Source: G963664115 sp965216035 (GTDB lineage: Bacteria > Acidobacteriota > Terriglobia > 20CM-2-55-15). Taken from it: 64,000 nucleotides of DNA. The position numbers were made by a program, and so were the translations under genes. The DNA lies in NCBI GenBank assembly GCA_965216035.1, contig CBDCFM010000020.1, positions 558,001 through 622,000 on the forward strand. The letters are read 5' to 3'. Below, piece by piece: positions 30,487 through 38,947 of this stretch. The notes beneath the pieces are model-generated. The model was not told the DNA's origin. It made no database searches and worked only from the letters and a program-made list of their open reading frames with translations. How positions within the stretch are numbered: position 1 is the stretch's first letter; the number at the start of each line of letters is the position of its first letter.

Positions 30487-31052
30487 CCGGCTCAACCATG
30501 GCGTTGACACGGTCAGGCAAGATGCGGGCTTTCTTTAGGGACGTACGGGCCGGCACCTGCAGGGCGAGTGAGATGATCCGGTTGACGGTTGGTTCGGCGT
30601 TCAGGAAGGCTCTGTATGCTATGCGTGGAGAGGGGCTGAGTGGCGAGAATAAAACGACACCCACCGAAGTTCTCGGTCTCCAGCCGGGAGAGTGGGTTGA
30701 GGTCAAGTCCGCCCCGAAGATAGTCGCAACGGTCGACCGTCGTGGCCGCAATCGCGGACTACAGTTTTCCGGGGAAATGTTGGCGTTCTGCGGGAAATGC
30801 CTGAGAGTCAGGAACAGTCTCAGCAGAATGATCCTTGAGTCGGTGGGAGAGATTCGGGAAGTGAAGAACACCGTAATTCTCGATGGGGCTACGTGTGCCT
30901 GTTCGTTAGTGTTCGGTGGCTGCTCGCGCGAAGTGTTTCCGTATTGGAGAGAGGCTTGGCTGAGGAGAGTCTCTTCACGTACGCCGCTATCCCGGCCCCA
31001 CGGGCGCAAACGCCTGCTCTCTCTCGCAGAAGAACTAAAGCAGTCCGCATGA
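30483..31052 (+). CDS. Second small Cys-rich protein, paralogue of the preceding gene
   Basis: 189 aa. Its core repeats the motif order of the gene before it: LQPGEWVEVKSAPKIVATVD, GLQFSGEMLAFCGKCLRVR, ILDGATCACSLVFGGCSRE and YWREAWLRR. It has an extra N-terminal segment of about 60 residues (AFFRDVRAGTCRASEMIRL...) and drops the TCC pair, which is SRMILES here. The TTG at 30483 overlaps the upstream TGA (TTGA); ATG 30498 is the alternative start. Two diverged copies side by side, each keeping the Cys/FW(R/K)EAW core, suggest a heterodimer or two related steps. Function unknown. Confidence 0.72.
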   Translation: MTGSTMALTRSGKMRAFFRDVRAGTCRASEMIRLTVGSAFRKALYAMRGEGLSGENKTTPTEVLGLQPGEWVEVKSAPKIVATVDRRGRNRGLQFSGEMLAFCGKCLRVRNSLSRMILESVGEIREVKNTVILDGATCACSLVFGGCSREVFPYWREAWLRRVSSRTPLSRPHGRKRLLSLAEELKQSA

Positions 31053-31175
31053 TCCCTGCGACGACAGCGACACCGGGGATTGAGGCGCATTCCACCATCC
31101 TGGGACGCGGGATGGTTCGGTTTCAAGGCGTCCCTCGTTTCAGTCTCAACTAAGATCGCGTGGAGTGCCCTGTTC

Positions 31176-31706
31176 ATGTTTCAATCCACTATCAATCGGC
31201 TCCTGCAAAAGCTGGCTATGATTCTTCCAGGCGGAGCAAGTTTGCGTCCATGGCTGCATCGGCTACGCGGTGTGCGGGTGGGGAAGAAGGTTTTCATTGC
31301 GCAGTTCGTATACCTTGACGAGCTGCATCCTGAAGCTGTGACGATCGGCGAGAATTGTACGATTGGCCTGCGGACATCGATTTTTGCCCACTTTTACTGG
31401 GGCCCAAGGCAACCTAAGACAGATGGTGCAGTCGTGATTGAGAAAGACGTTTTCATAGAGCCGCACTGTGTAATCCTCCCGAATGTCCGAGTCGGTGAGG
31501 GTGCAGTAATCAAGGCGGGCACGGTGGTCAGCCGAAACGTTCCGCCCCGAGCCGTCTGGGGCCCGCCCGCCGCTGACATGATGGGCGTTGCCACCGTTCC
31601 ACTGACGGCGGAGCACTCCGGTGCGCAGTTCATGCGGGGCATACGGCCGCCTCCCGTGAAGCCCGGGTCCTCAGTATCGAATGTGGGTCGAGAATTCCAC
31701 ATCTGA
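31176..31706 (+). CDS. Hexapeptide-repeat (left-handed beta-helix) acyltransferase
   Basis: About 176 aa from ATG 31176, which has GGAG at 31162-31165 upstream; the frame is open back to a TTG at 31080 but that extension lacks family features. Repeats of the type V-x-I-G-x-N-x-x-I-G appear at VTIGENCTIG, VVIEKDVFIEPHCVILPNVRVGEGAVIKAGTVVSRNVPP. This is the LbH fold of acetyl/acyltransferases of the WcaF/maltose-O-acetyltransferase kind, which use acetyl- or acyl-CoA and work as trimers. The conserved His expected for catalysis could be in AHFYWG. Its position in the NRPS operon suggests acylation of the product, but O-acetylation of a glycan cannot be excluded. Confidence 0.82.
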   Translation: MFQSTINRLLQKLAMILPGGASLRPWLHRLRGVRVGKKVFIAQFVYLDELHPEAVTIGENCTIGLRTSIFAHFYWGPRQPKTDGAVVIEKDVFIEPHCVILPNVRVGEGAVIKAGTVVSRNVPPRAVWGPPAADMMGVATVPLTAEHSGAQFMRGIRPPPVKPGSSVSNVGREFHI

Positions 31707-31718
31707 GTTTCTCTTAGC

Positions 31719-32627
31719 GTGATTACAAAGGAATTGGGAGAAACCGGAATCCGCCTCCCAGAGGTCGGAATGGGGACATGGGATTACCGCGCGGACGCAG
31801 CACTGTTGAAGAGAGGGTTCGAGGCGGGTGCCCTGTTTGTTGATACCGCGGAGTCCTATGGCACGGAATCGGTTGTTGGCGAAGCGGTAGCCAGTTGCCC
31901 GGGCCGCGTTTTTGTCGCTACAAAGGTTTCTCCAGAGAATTTTCGCAACACCGATCTGCGCAATTCCGTCGAAGACAGCCTTCGGCGCCTTCATCTTGAC
32001 ACGGTCGATCTTCTGCAGCTGCATCAGCCGAATCCGACGATCCCGATTGAAGAGACGATGGCTGCGATGGTCCAGCTTGTGGACGAAGGCAAGGTACGGT
32101 TCATCGGTGTCAGCAACTTTTCGATCTCCGAACTTCAGGAGGCTCGAAAGGTTTCGGGGAAGCATAAGATCGTGTCCAATCAGGTTCGATACAGCATCAT
32201 CGACCGCACAATCGAAGAGGGCCTGCTCGACTATTGTCACAAGGAACGGATCACCGTAATCGCTTACAGTCCCCTGGGGCGCGACTTTGGCCGGATTCGG
32301 GATAGCGATCCGCTGGGAATCATCGATGGAATAGCCAAGACGTTGGGAAAGTCCCTGGCACAGGTGGTTCTCAGCTGGTGCCTTTCAAAGGACGGTGTTG
32401 TGGTTATTCCCAAGGGCAACTCGACGGCGCATATTCTGGAAAATTGTGGCGCTTCGAACTGGCGGCTCGGCGAGGATCAATTGCGATTGCTTGACACGCA
32501 GGTGCAGTATCGGCGCCGAAATCGAGTTGATGTGCTGCTCCGGTGCGCAGTCCCCCCACAACTGCATCGGTTTGCAAAGGGCGCCCTGCGCTACCTGCCT
32601 CGGGGTATTCGCCGTTGGATTGGTTGA
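31719..32627 (+). CDS. Aldo/keto reductase (302 aa)
   Basis: NAD(P)H-dependent oxidoreductase reducing carbonyls to alcohols. The catalytic tetrad is visible: Asp42 and Tyr47 in VDTAESYG, Lys69 in VATKVS, His102 in LQLHQPN. Further family motifs are RFIGVSNFS, VSNQVRYS, VIAYSPLG and VVIPKG. GTG at 31719, 12 bases after the acyltransferase stop, is the likely start, so it belongs to the NRPS operon. It may reduce an aldehyde or ketone in the pathway. A decayed paralogue lies at 13.3-14.1 kb. Confidence 0.9.
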   Translation: MITKELGETGIRLPEVGMGTWDYRADAALLKRGFEAGALFVDTAESYGTESVVGEAVASCPGRVFVATKVSPENFRNTDLRNSVEDSLRRLHLDTVDLLQLHQPNPTIPIEETMAAMVQLVDEGKVRFIGVSNFSISELQEARKVSGKHKIVSNQVRYSIIDRTIEEGLLDYCHKERITVIAYSPLGRDFGRIRDSDPLGIIDGIAKTLGKSLAQVVLSWCLSKDGVVVIPKGNSTAHILENCGASNWRLGEDQLRLLDTQVQYRRRNRVDVLLRCAVPPQLHRFAKGALRYLPRGIRRWIG

Positions 32628-32824
32628 ATGCGGCACCTTGGATACAGCGGGCCGTAATCGGGGTGGTTTCGCCCCACGGAAGCGATTCGCGAACATATTC
32701 GGGCGGTCAAAGAAACGCTGACGGACTGGCCGCAATCCCCGAGAGTGGTAATCTAAGGGCGACCCTCAACGAGCGAGACCAGCTGGCTGCGTCCCTTTCG
32801 ACCTATCGAGACCGCAGATAAGAC

Positions 32825-32874
32825 ATGTGTGGCATTGCAGGAGTCTTAAATTTGTCGGGCGCCCCAGCCAATCC
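32825..32874 (+). pseudogene. 5' fragment of a second asparagine synthase-like gene, cut by IS21
   Basis: ATG 32825 opens MCGIAGVLNLSGAPAN, the N-terminus of a class II glutamine amidotransferase with nucleophile Cys2. After 16 codons and two bases the coding sequence meets the IS21 element at 32875. The remainder continues at 35746. Removal of the element and one CAATCC restores AAT CCG GAG CTG, in frame. As it stands the catalytic Cys is separated from the rest of the enzyme. Confidence 0.88.
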
Positions 32875-32978
32875 TGCGTATTCCGGACCATCCTGAACAC
32901 CGATTCCGGCCATCGTGATCACTCGTCGGTAGCGAAGTTTGGAGCTTTTAGGTTCTCCTGAAGCACAGGAGGGCCTTG

Positions 32979-34535
32979 ATGGCAACGAAACGACTACCGA
33001 TGAGACAGATACGCGAGATTCTACGACTCAAACACGACCAACAGCTCAGCCACCGGGCGATCGCCAGCGCATGTCGCGTGGGCTTGGGCACCGTTGCGGA
33101 CTACTTGGGACGGGCCAAGCAGGCCGGACTGGAATGGCCGCTGCCCGAAGACCTGGACGAGGCAGCGCTTGAAGCGCGGCTGTTTCCCCGCGCGGGACCG
33201 GGCTCCCGGGAACGGGTGGCTCCGGATGTAGAACGGATCCACCAGGAGTTGAAGCGTGTTGGAGTCACCCTGCACCTGCTGTGGGAAGAGTACCGAGAAG
33301 CGAATCCAAAGGGATATGCCTACAGCCAGTTCTGTGAGATCTACCGGCGTTGGGCCCAGAAATTGAAGCCCTCGATGCGACAGGTGCACCGCGCCGGAGA
33401 GAAGACCTTCATCGACTTTTCCGGCAAACGGCCACAGCTGACGGATCCACGGACGGGCAAAGCTATTCCAGTCGAGTTGTTCGTCGCTGTTCTGGGCGCC
33501 AGCGGTTACACCTACGCGGAAGCGACACCGAGCCAGAAACTCCCCGATTGGGTCGGCGTGCATATCCGCATGGTGGAGTTCTTCGGCGGATCGAGCCGGA
33601 TCTGGGTTCCCGACCAACTCAAGAGTGCCATTACCCAGCCCTGCCGCTATGAAGCAGGCGTCAACCGTACCTACCAGGATGAGGCCGAACACTACGGCGC
33701 CGTTGTCATACCGGCCCGGCCGCGGAAAGCTCGGGACAAAGCGAAAGTTGAATCGACCGTCCTGGTCGCACAGCGGTGGATCCTGGCCAGGATCCGGAAT
33801 CGCACGTTCTTCAGTCTGGCCGACTTGAACGGAGCCATTCGAGAGTTGCTGGTGGAACTGAACCAGCGGCCGATGCAGAAGCTTCGAGTATCCCGCCTGG
33901 AACTCTACGAGCGGCTGGATCGACCGGCATTACAGCCCCTCCCGACCAACCGGTATGAACAGGCCGAGTGGAAGGACTGTCGTGTCAGCATCGATTACCA
34001 CATTACCGTGGACCGCCATCCTTACAGCGTGCCCTGCCAGTTGATCCATGAGAGGGTGGAAGCGCGTTACACGGCGTCCATTGTCGAGGTCTACTACAAA
34101 GGCCGGCGCGTGACGTCCCATCGCCGTCGCTACGATCACAAGCCGTCGACTCTGTCCGAACATATGCCCAGTGCCCATCGGGCCCATGCGGAATGGACAC
34201 CGTCCCGGCTGATTAGTTGGGCGGAGAAAACTGGCCCCAAGACCGGCCGCCTGGTCGAGGAGATCATGAAACGGTGGCCGCATCCGGAACAGGGGTACCG
34301 GGCCTGCCTGGGATTGATGAGTCTAGGTCGCCGCTCCGGCGCCGAGCGGCTCGAAGCCGCCAGTGCGCGGGCGCTGCACTTGCAGTCCTATAGCTACCGC
34401 ACCGTCAAGAACATCCTGTCGTCGGCCCAGGACCGGTTGCCTTTCGGGGACACCGAAACCCCACCGACGCCCCATCACGACAACATTCGCGGCGCCGCCT
34501 ACTATGCGGACCCCGAGGAGACGCACTCATGCTAA
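32979..34535 (+). CDS. istA: IS21 transposase IstA (518 aa)
   Basis: DDE transposase of IS21. An N-terminal helix-turn-helix (QLSHRAIASACRVGLGTVADYL) is followed by the integrase-like core: FIDFSGKRP, ELFVAVLGASGYTYAEATPSQ, RIWVPDQLKSA and RKARDKAKVESTV, the last holding the catalytic Glu. ATG 32979 is preceded by AGGAGGG (32967-32973). The frame is intact, so the element is probably active. It overlaps istB by 7 bases. Confidence 0.94.
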   Translation: MATKRLPMRQIREILRLKHDQQLSHRAIASACRVGLGTVADYLGRAKQAGLEWPLPEDLDEAALEARLFPRAGPGSRERVAPDVERIHQELKRVGVTLHLLWEEYREANPKGYAYSQFCEIYRRWAQKLKPSMRQVHRAGEKTFIDFSGKRPQLTDPRTGKAIPVELFVAVLGASGYTYAEATPSQKLPDWVGVHIRMVEFFGGSSRIWVPDQLKSAITQPCRYEAGVNRTYQDEAEHYGAVVIPARPRKARDKAKVESTVLVAQRWILARIRNRTFFSLADLNGAIRELLVELNQRPMQKLRVSRLELYERLDRPALQPLPTNRYEQAEWKDCRVSIDYHITVDRHPYSVPCQLIHERVEARYTASIVEVYYKGRRVTSHRRRYDHKPSTLSEHMPSAHRAHAEWTPSRLISWAEKTGPKTGRLVEEIMKRWPHPEQGYRACLGLMSLGRRSGAERLEAASARALHLQSYSYRTVKNILSSAQDRLPFGDTETPPTPHHDNIRGAAYYADPEETHSC

Positions 34536-35287
34536 TGGAACAAACCCTGGAGAAGATGAACCAGATGAAGCTATCGGCCATGGTCGAGGCCCTGGAGCAG
34601 CAACGCCGCTCGAATCAGTACACGGATCTCGGCTTCGAGGAACGTCTGGGCCTACTGGTGGATGAGGAGTGGACGGCCCGGGAGCACCGCAAGCTCACCC
34701 GACGCCTGCGCGCGGCGAAGCTGCGCGACGCGACGGCATCGCTGGAAAACGTCGACTTCAAACATCGTCGCCGTCTGGACCGTTCCCAAGTCCTCGCCCT
34801 GGGCTCCTGCGGGTGGATCCAAGACCGGCACAATCTTCTCATCACCGGTCCGACCGGCATCGGAAAGAGTTTTCTGGCTTCGGCTTTCGTCGAACGCGCC
34901 TGCCGGCGGGGTTTTAACGCCACCTACGTCCGCATGCCTCGGCTCTTGCACCAACTGGCGGTCGGCCGTGGCGACGGCTCCTACACCCGAGTCCTGGCCC
35001 GTCTGGCCAAAACCGATCTGCTGGCCATCGACGACTGGCTCCTGGCCCCGCTGCGCGACGCTGAACGCCGGGACCTGATCGAAGTCGTCGAGGAACGGAG
35101 CGAACGTTCCGCCATCTTGATCGCCAGCCAGCTCCCGGTCCCCGACTGGCACGGCGTCATTGGCGACCCGAACCAGGCCGACGCCATCTGCGATCGCCTC
35201 CTCCACAATGCGCACCGTATCGAACTGAAAGGGGCATCGATGCGGCAAACCAAGACCCAACCCAAGACGTTGAAGGAGTCCCGATGA
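34529..35287 (+). CDS. istB: IS21 helper ATPase IstB (252 aa)
   Basis: AAA+ ATPase that controls IS21 target choice and activates IstA. Walker A is GPTGIGKS and Walker B LLAIDDW; sensor-like IASQLPVPDWHGVIGD and DRLLHNAHRIEL close the domain. Length and overlap with istA are typical. Confidence 0.94.
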   Translation: MLMEQTLEKMNQMKLSAMVEALEQQRRSNQYTDLGFEERLGLLVDEEWTAREHRKLTRRLRAAKLRDATASLENVDFKHRRRLDRSQVLALGSCGWIQDRHNLLITGPTGIGKSFLASAFVERACRRGFNATYVRMPRLLHQLAVGRGDGSYTRVLARLAKTDLLAIDDWLLAPLRDAERRDLIEVVEERSERSAILIASQLPVPDWHGVIGDPNQADAICDRLLHNAHRIELKGASMRQTKTQPKTLKESR

Positions 35288-35745
35288 TCGGCGCACCGAT
35301 GCATCCACACGCCGCCGCCAGGGGGTACTCCAGGCCGGCCCCGGACCCAATCGTCGCTCCTGCGCAATCCTCGCGCGAAGGAAGTGCGGGAATCCGGGTC
35401 CGGGCGCGGAACGCGCGCCTCACGCAGGGCACGGGGCCTGTGGAAACTGCCGCAGCCGTGCAAATGGGAATGGTGGCCTTCGGCCGACTTTCTCTTGATC
35501 ATTTCCACCGCTGCTTGCAAAAGCCTCCGCGAAAAACGCTCCCGGCTTTCGCACAGTTACACACAGGCCGGCGGCGATTTATCACAATAATTTTGGAAAG
35601 GACTAAAACAGGGAAAACCTGGACTCTGAAGGAATAAACTGAGACGCTAACCCGTCGCTTCGCTCCGGCGAGTGTTCACGATGGCCTGAATCGGTGTTCA
35701 TGATTCCGGAACTGGTGTTCACGATCAGCGGAATACCCACAATCC

Positions 35746-37627
35746 GGAGCTGCCCCGGCGGATGATTGATGCGATTCGACATCGTGGTCCCGACGGCGAC
35801 GGTGTTTATGCCAACGGCCCGGTTGCTCTGGGGCACGTCCGGTTGAGCATTATCGACATTGCCGGAGGAGCCCAGCCGATGTCGATCGAGGGTGATTCTA
35901 TATGGATTACTTTCAATGGCGAGATATTCAACTACGTCGAACTGCGGGAAGAGCTTGTCAAGAAAGGACATCAGTTCAGGACACGCTCCGACACCGAAGT
36001 CATCCTGCATCTCTATCGGGAGGAAGGGGACCGTTGCGTAAAGCGCTTGAACGGTCAGTGGGCGTTCGCAATCTGGGACGCCGACCGGCGGCGGCTTTTT
36101 CTTTCACGGGACCGGCACGGCATGCGCCCGCTTTTCTATACACAAACTCTCGACAACTTCCTGTTTGCCTCTGAGACTAAGGCGCTTTTTGCCTGTCGGG
36201 AGGTCGACAGGCAACTCGACATAGAGGCGCTGAACGAAATCTTCACGTTCTGGGTAACGCTTCCTCCCCGTACGGCTTTCCGCAATGTTCTACAGTTGCC
36301 TCCGGGGCATTCTATGGTCGTGGAAGAGGGACAAGTGCGGATTTGGCAGCACTGGGGATTGACGCTTGAACCTGGTGTCGCCGATGCCGCCACTGTCAAA
36401 CGTCAGACCGAGGAATTGCTTGCACTGTTGCTCGACGCCACACGTATACGGCTGCGTTCGGACGTTCCCGTCGGGGCATACCTGAGCGGTGGCCTGGATT
36501 CAACGCTGATTGCCGCTCTCGCCAAGCAAGCCGCTGGCGACAGGTTGCGGACATTTTCGATTGGTTTTGAGGATGCTGAACTGGATGAAACCGTCTTCCA
36601 GCAAGAATCAAGTCAGTTTCTGGACACGCAGCACTCATCAATCCGTTGCTCCCACCAGGCGATTGCATCATCCTTTTCCGACATCATCTGGCATGCGGAG
36701 CAGCCCCTTCTCCGGATGGCGCCGGCTCCTCTGCTCATGCTCGCCAAGCTCGTCCGGCAGAGCGGATACAAGGTGGTCCTGACGGGTGAAGGCGCGGACG
36801 AAATTCTGGGTGGTTACGACATCTTTAAGGAAGCGAAGATTCGGCGCTTCTGGGGACAGCAACCCTCTTCGTCGTGGCGTCCACTGCTCCTCAAGCGGCT
36901 CTACCCCTACATGGAAAATTTGCAGCGGCAATCGACTGCGTACCTTAAGCGGTTCTTTCAAGTCACGTTGGAAGATATGGTAAATCCTTTCTTCTCGCAC
37001 CTTCCGCGCTGGAACCTTACATCGAAGGTTAAGACGTTTTTTTCTGACGACATCCTCGCTGAATTGGATGTCGGCAGACCGATAGCGGAACTGACTGGAG
37101 CGCTGCCTGCTTCTTACACGGGCCTTGGGCATTTCAGCCGCGCGGAGTACCTCGAAGCGACGCTACTCCTGCCGGGCTACATCCTGTCCTCCCAGGGCGA
37201 CCGCGTCGCAATGGCACATAGTGTGGAGGGACGGTATCCGTTTTTGGATCATCGCGTCGTGGAGTTCGCGGCGAAAGTCGATCCGCGGGCGAAGATGAAA
37301 GTTCTTGATGAAAAACATCTATTGAAGCGCGCGGCGAACGGTCTAGTTCCGGACTCCGTTCGCCGCCGACATAAGCAGCCATATCGGGCGCCCGATGGCC
37401 CGAGCTTTATCGGATCTCAGTCGGAGTACCTGCAAGATCTGTTATCTTTCGAACGCGTCGTGCGGGATGGGATTTTCGATCCACAGAGCGTAAGCCAGCT
37501 TGTCCGGAAGTTCAAGAGCGGTGTGGAGACCAGTGTCGGAGACAACATGGCACTGGTCGGTATTCTCTCGACCGAAGCCCTTCTCGATCTCTTCGTCAAC
37601 AACAAAAACCCAACGGTTTCTGCATAG
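35746..37627 (+). pseudogene. 3' part of the IS21-interrupted asparagine synthase-like gene
   Basis: Continues the frame begun at 32825 as PELPRR-MIDAIRHRGPDGDG. An internal ATG at 35762 opens 621 codons, but any product would lack the catalytic Cys2. The glutaminase half shows ALGHVRLSIIDIAGG and FNGEIFNY; the PP-loop SGGLDST is at residues 242-248 from ATG 35762, or 264-270 in the restored 643-aa protein, the same place as in the asnB at 484. Without Cys2 a fragment could still be an ammonia-dependent synthetase if translated, which cannot be excluded. The ACP, NadE-like and ligase genes follow, so the interruption may also be polar on them. Confidence 0.87.
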
Positions 37628-37712
37628 TCTTTGCTTGACCAAGGCCGTGTCAAACGCGGATCCTATGGCTCTCGTCAGTCGGTAAGTTGTTGTGAACGGA
37701 GGCATGGCTTGA

Positions 37713-37970
37713 GTGTCATTAACTACTAAAAACTCACAGTCAGTACGGACATTTATCGTAGAGAATTTTCTTTTCGGCAGAGATGAAGGGCTCGAAGACG
37801 GGGACTCCTTCCTCGACTCCGGGATTGTCGATTCCACCGGGATCCTCCAGCTTGTTAACTTCCTGGAATCGAGCTATGGCATCAAGGTTGGCGACGACGA
37901 GTTGATTCCAGAGAATCTGGATTCAATCAATAGAATCTCCCGGTTTCTCCAGCCGAAGAAGGCGGCGTGA
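37713..37970 (+). CDS. Acyl carrier protein
   Basis: 85 aa, acidic, with the carrier signature DSGIVDSTGILQL; Ser41 in the DS motif is the phosphopantetheine site. A free-standing carrier, not part of a fatty-acid synthase cluster. GTG 37713 has GGAGG at 37698-37702, well spaced. The stop overlaps the next gene as GTGA (37967-37970). Together with the AMP-ligase two genes later it suggests that an acyl or aminoacyl group is activated and carried as a thioester, with the amidotransferase and NadE-like enzymes supplying amide chemistry. Confidence 0.88.
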   Translation: MSLTTKNSQSVRTFIVENFLFGRDEGLEDGDSFLDSGIVDSTGILQLVNFLESSYGIKVGDDELIPENLDSINRISRFLQPKKAA

Positions 37971-38947
37971 CCACCAAAATTGCGACAGACACCGATCTCC
38001 TAAGGATCGATGCGGCCTTCGAAACGGATCGGATCGTGGAGCACATCCGCGACGTTGTCTTCGGCCAGTTTCGTCGCAAGGGTGCCGTCATCGGAGTCTC
38101 GGGCGGAATCGACAGCAGTGTTGTTGCCTATTTGTGCGCACGCGCGTTGGGACCGGATCGTGTTCAGATTCTGTTCACACCAGAGAGTGAGTCGTCCCCC
38201 GACAGTCGCCGTCTCGGACAACTTGTGGCGGATGCGTTGAACGCACCATGCACAGTTGAGGACATCAGCCCGATACTGACTGGTGCGCGTTGCTACGAGC
38301 GGCGGGATAACGCGATTCGTCAGGTCGTGCCAGAATATTCTGAAGGGTACAAATGCAAGATCGTCCTGCCGAGCATTCTCGATTCGAGCCGTTATTCCAT
38401 TTTCTCGGTCGTCACCGAGTCTCCGGATGGCAAGATCCAGAAGGCGCGTCTGACGCCTGAAGCCTACCTCGGGATTGTTGCTGCCACAAACTTCAAGCAA
38501 CGTGCGCGCAAGATGATTGAGTATCACTATGCGGACCTCCTGCAGTTTGCCGTCGCCGGCACGCCAAACCGACTGGAATATGAGTTGGGTTTCTTCGTGA
38601 AGAACGGCGACGGTGCGGCCGACTTCAAACCGATTTCCCATCTCTATAAATCCCAGGTCTACCAGCTGGCTTCCTATCTCAACCTGCCCCAGGAAATCCA
38701 GCAGCGCCCCCCGACTACGGACACCTACACCCTGGACCAGTCTCAGGAAGAATTCTATTTTATGGTGCCGCTGGAAAAGATGGATCTTTGTCTGTATGCA
38801 AAGAGCAATGGATGGAGCGCATCCGATGTCGCTCCGGCGGCGGGCATGGAAGAGGAACACGTCGAGCGTGTGTACCAGATGATCGATGGAGCTCGGAGAA
38901 TGGCCGCCTATCTTCTGGCTCCGCCGATCGCCCCGTTGACTACCTAG
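37967..38947 (+). CDS. NAD synthase-like ATP-pyrophosphatase (NadE family, 326 aa)
   Basis: Adenylates a carboxylate and amidates it with ammonia; the classical reaction makes NAD+ from its acid form. PP-loop SGGIDSS at 45-51, then ATNFKQRARKMIEYHYAD and DFKPISHLYKSQVYQLA, all NadE motifs. There is no nitrilase-type glutaminase domain, so ammonia must come from elsewhere. It sits in an overlapping operon with an ACP, an AMP-ligase and an asparagine-synthase-like gene, and is longer than usual for ammonia-dependent NadE, with an insertion around residues 95-150. Both points suggest a dedicated biosynthetic amidating role rather than housekeeping NAD synthesis, but NAD synthase activity cannot be excluded. 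Confidence 0.82.
   Translation: MTTKIATDTDLLRIDAAFETDRIVEHIRDVVFGQFRRKGAVIGVSGGIDSSVVAYLCARALGPDRVQILFTPESESSPDSRRLGQLVADALNAPCTVEDISPILTGARCYERRDNAIRQVVPEYSEGYKCKIVLPSILDSSRYSIFSVVTESPDGKIQKARLTPEAYLGIVAATNFKQRARKMIEYHYADLLQFAVAGTPNRLEYELGFFVKNGDGAADFKPISHLYKSQVYQLASYLNLPQEIQQRPPTTDTYTLDQSQEEFYFMVPLEKMDLCLYAKSNGWSASDVAPAAGMEEEHVERVYQMIDGARRMAAYLLAPPIAPLTT

Larger units (their letters stand above)
32875..35739 (+). mobile_element. IS21-family insertion sequence, complete, 2865 bp
   Basis: Ends are TG...CA with related inverted repeats: TGCGTATTCCGGACCATCC at 32875 and, on the complementary strand at the right end, TGGGTATTCCGCTGATCG, both followed shortly by GAACACC. A 6-bp direct repeat CAATCC flanks it (32869-32874 and 35740-35745). 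It carries istA and istB with a 7-base overlap; about 450 non-coding bases follow istB, containing further copies of the GTTCAC/GAACACC end motif near 35673-35735, as is usual for IS21 termini. Confidence 0.93.
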
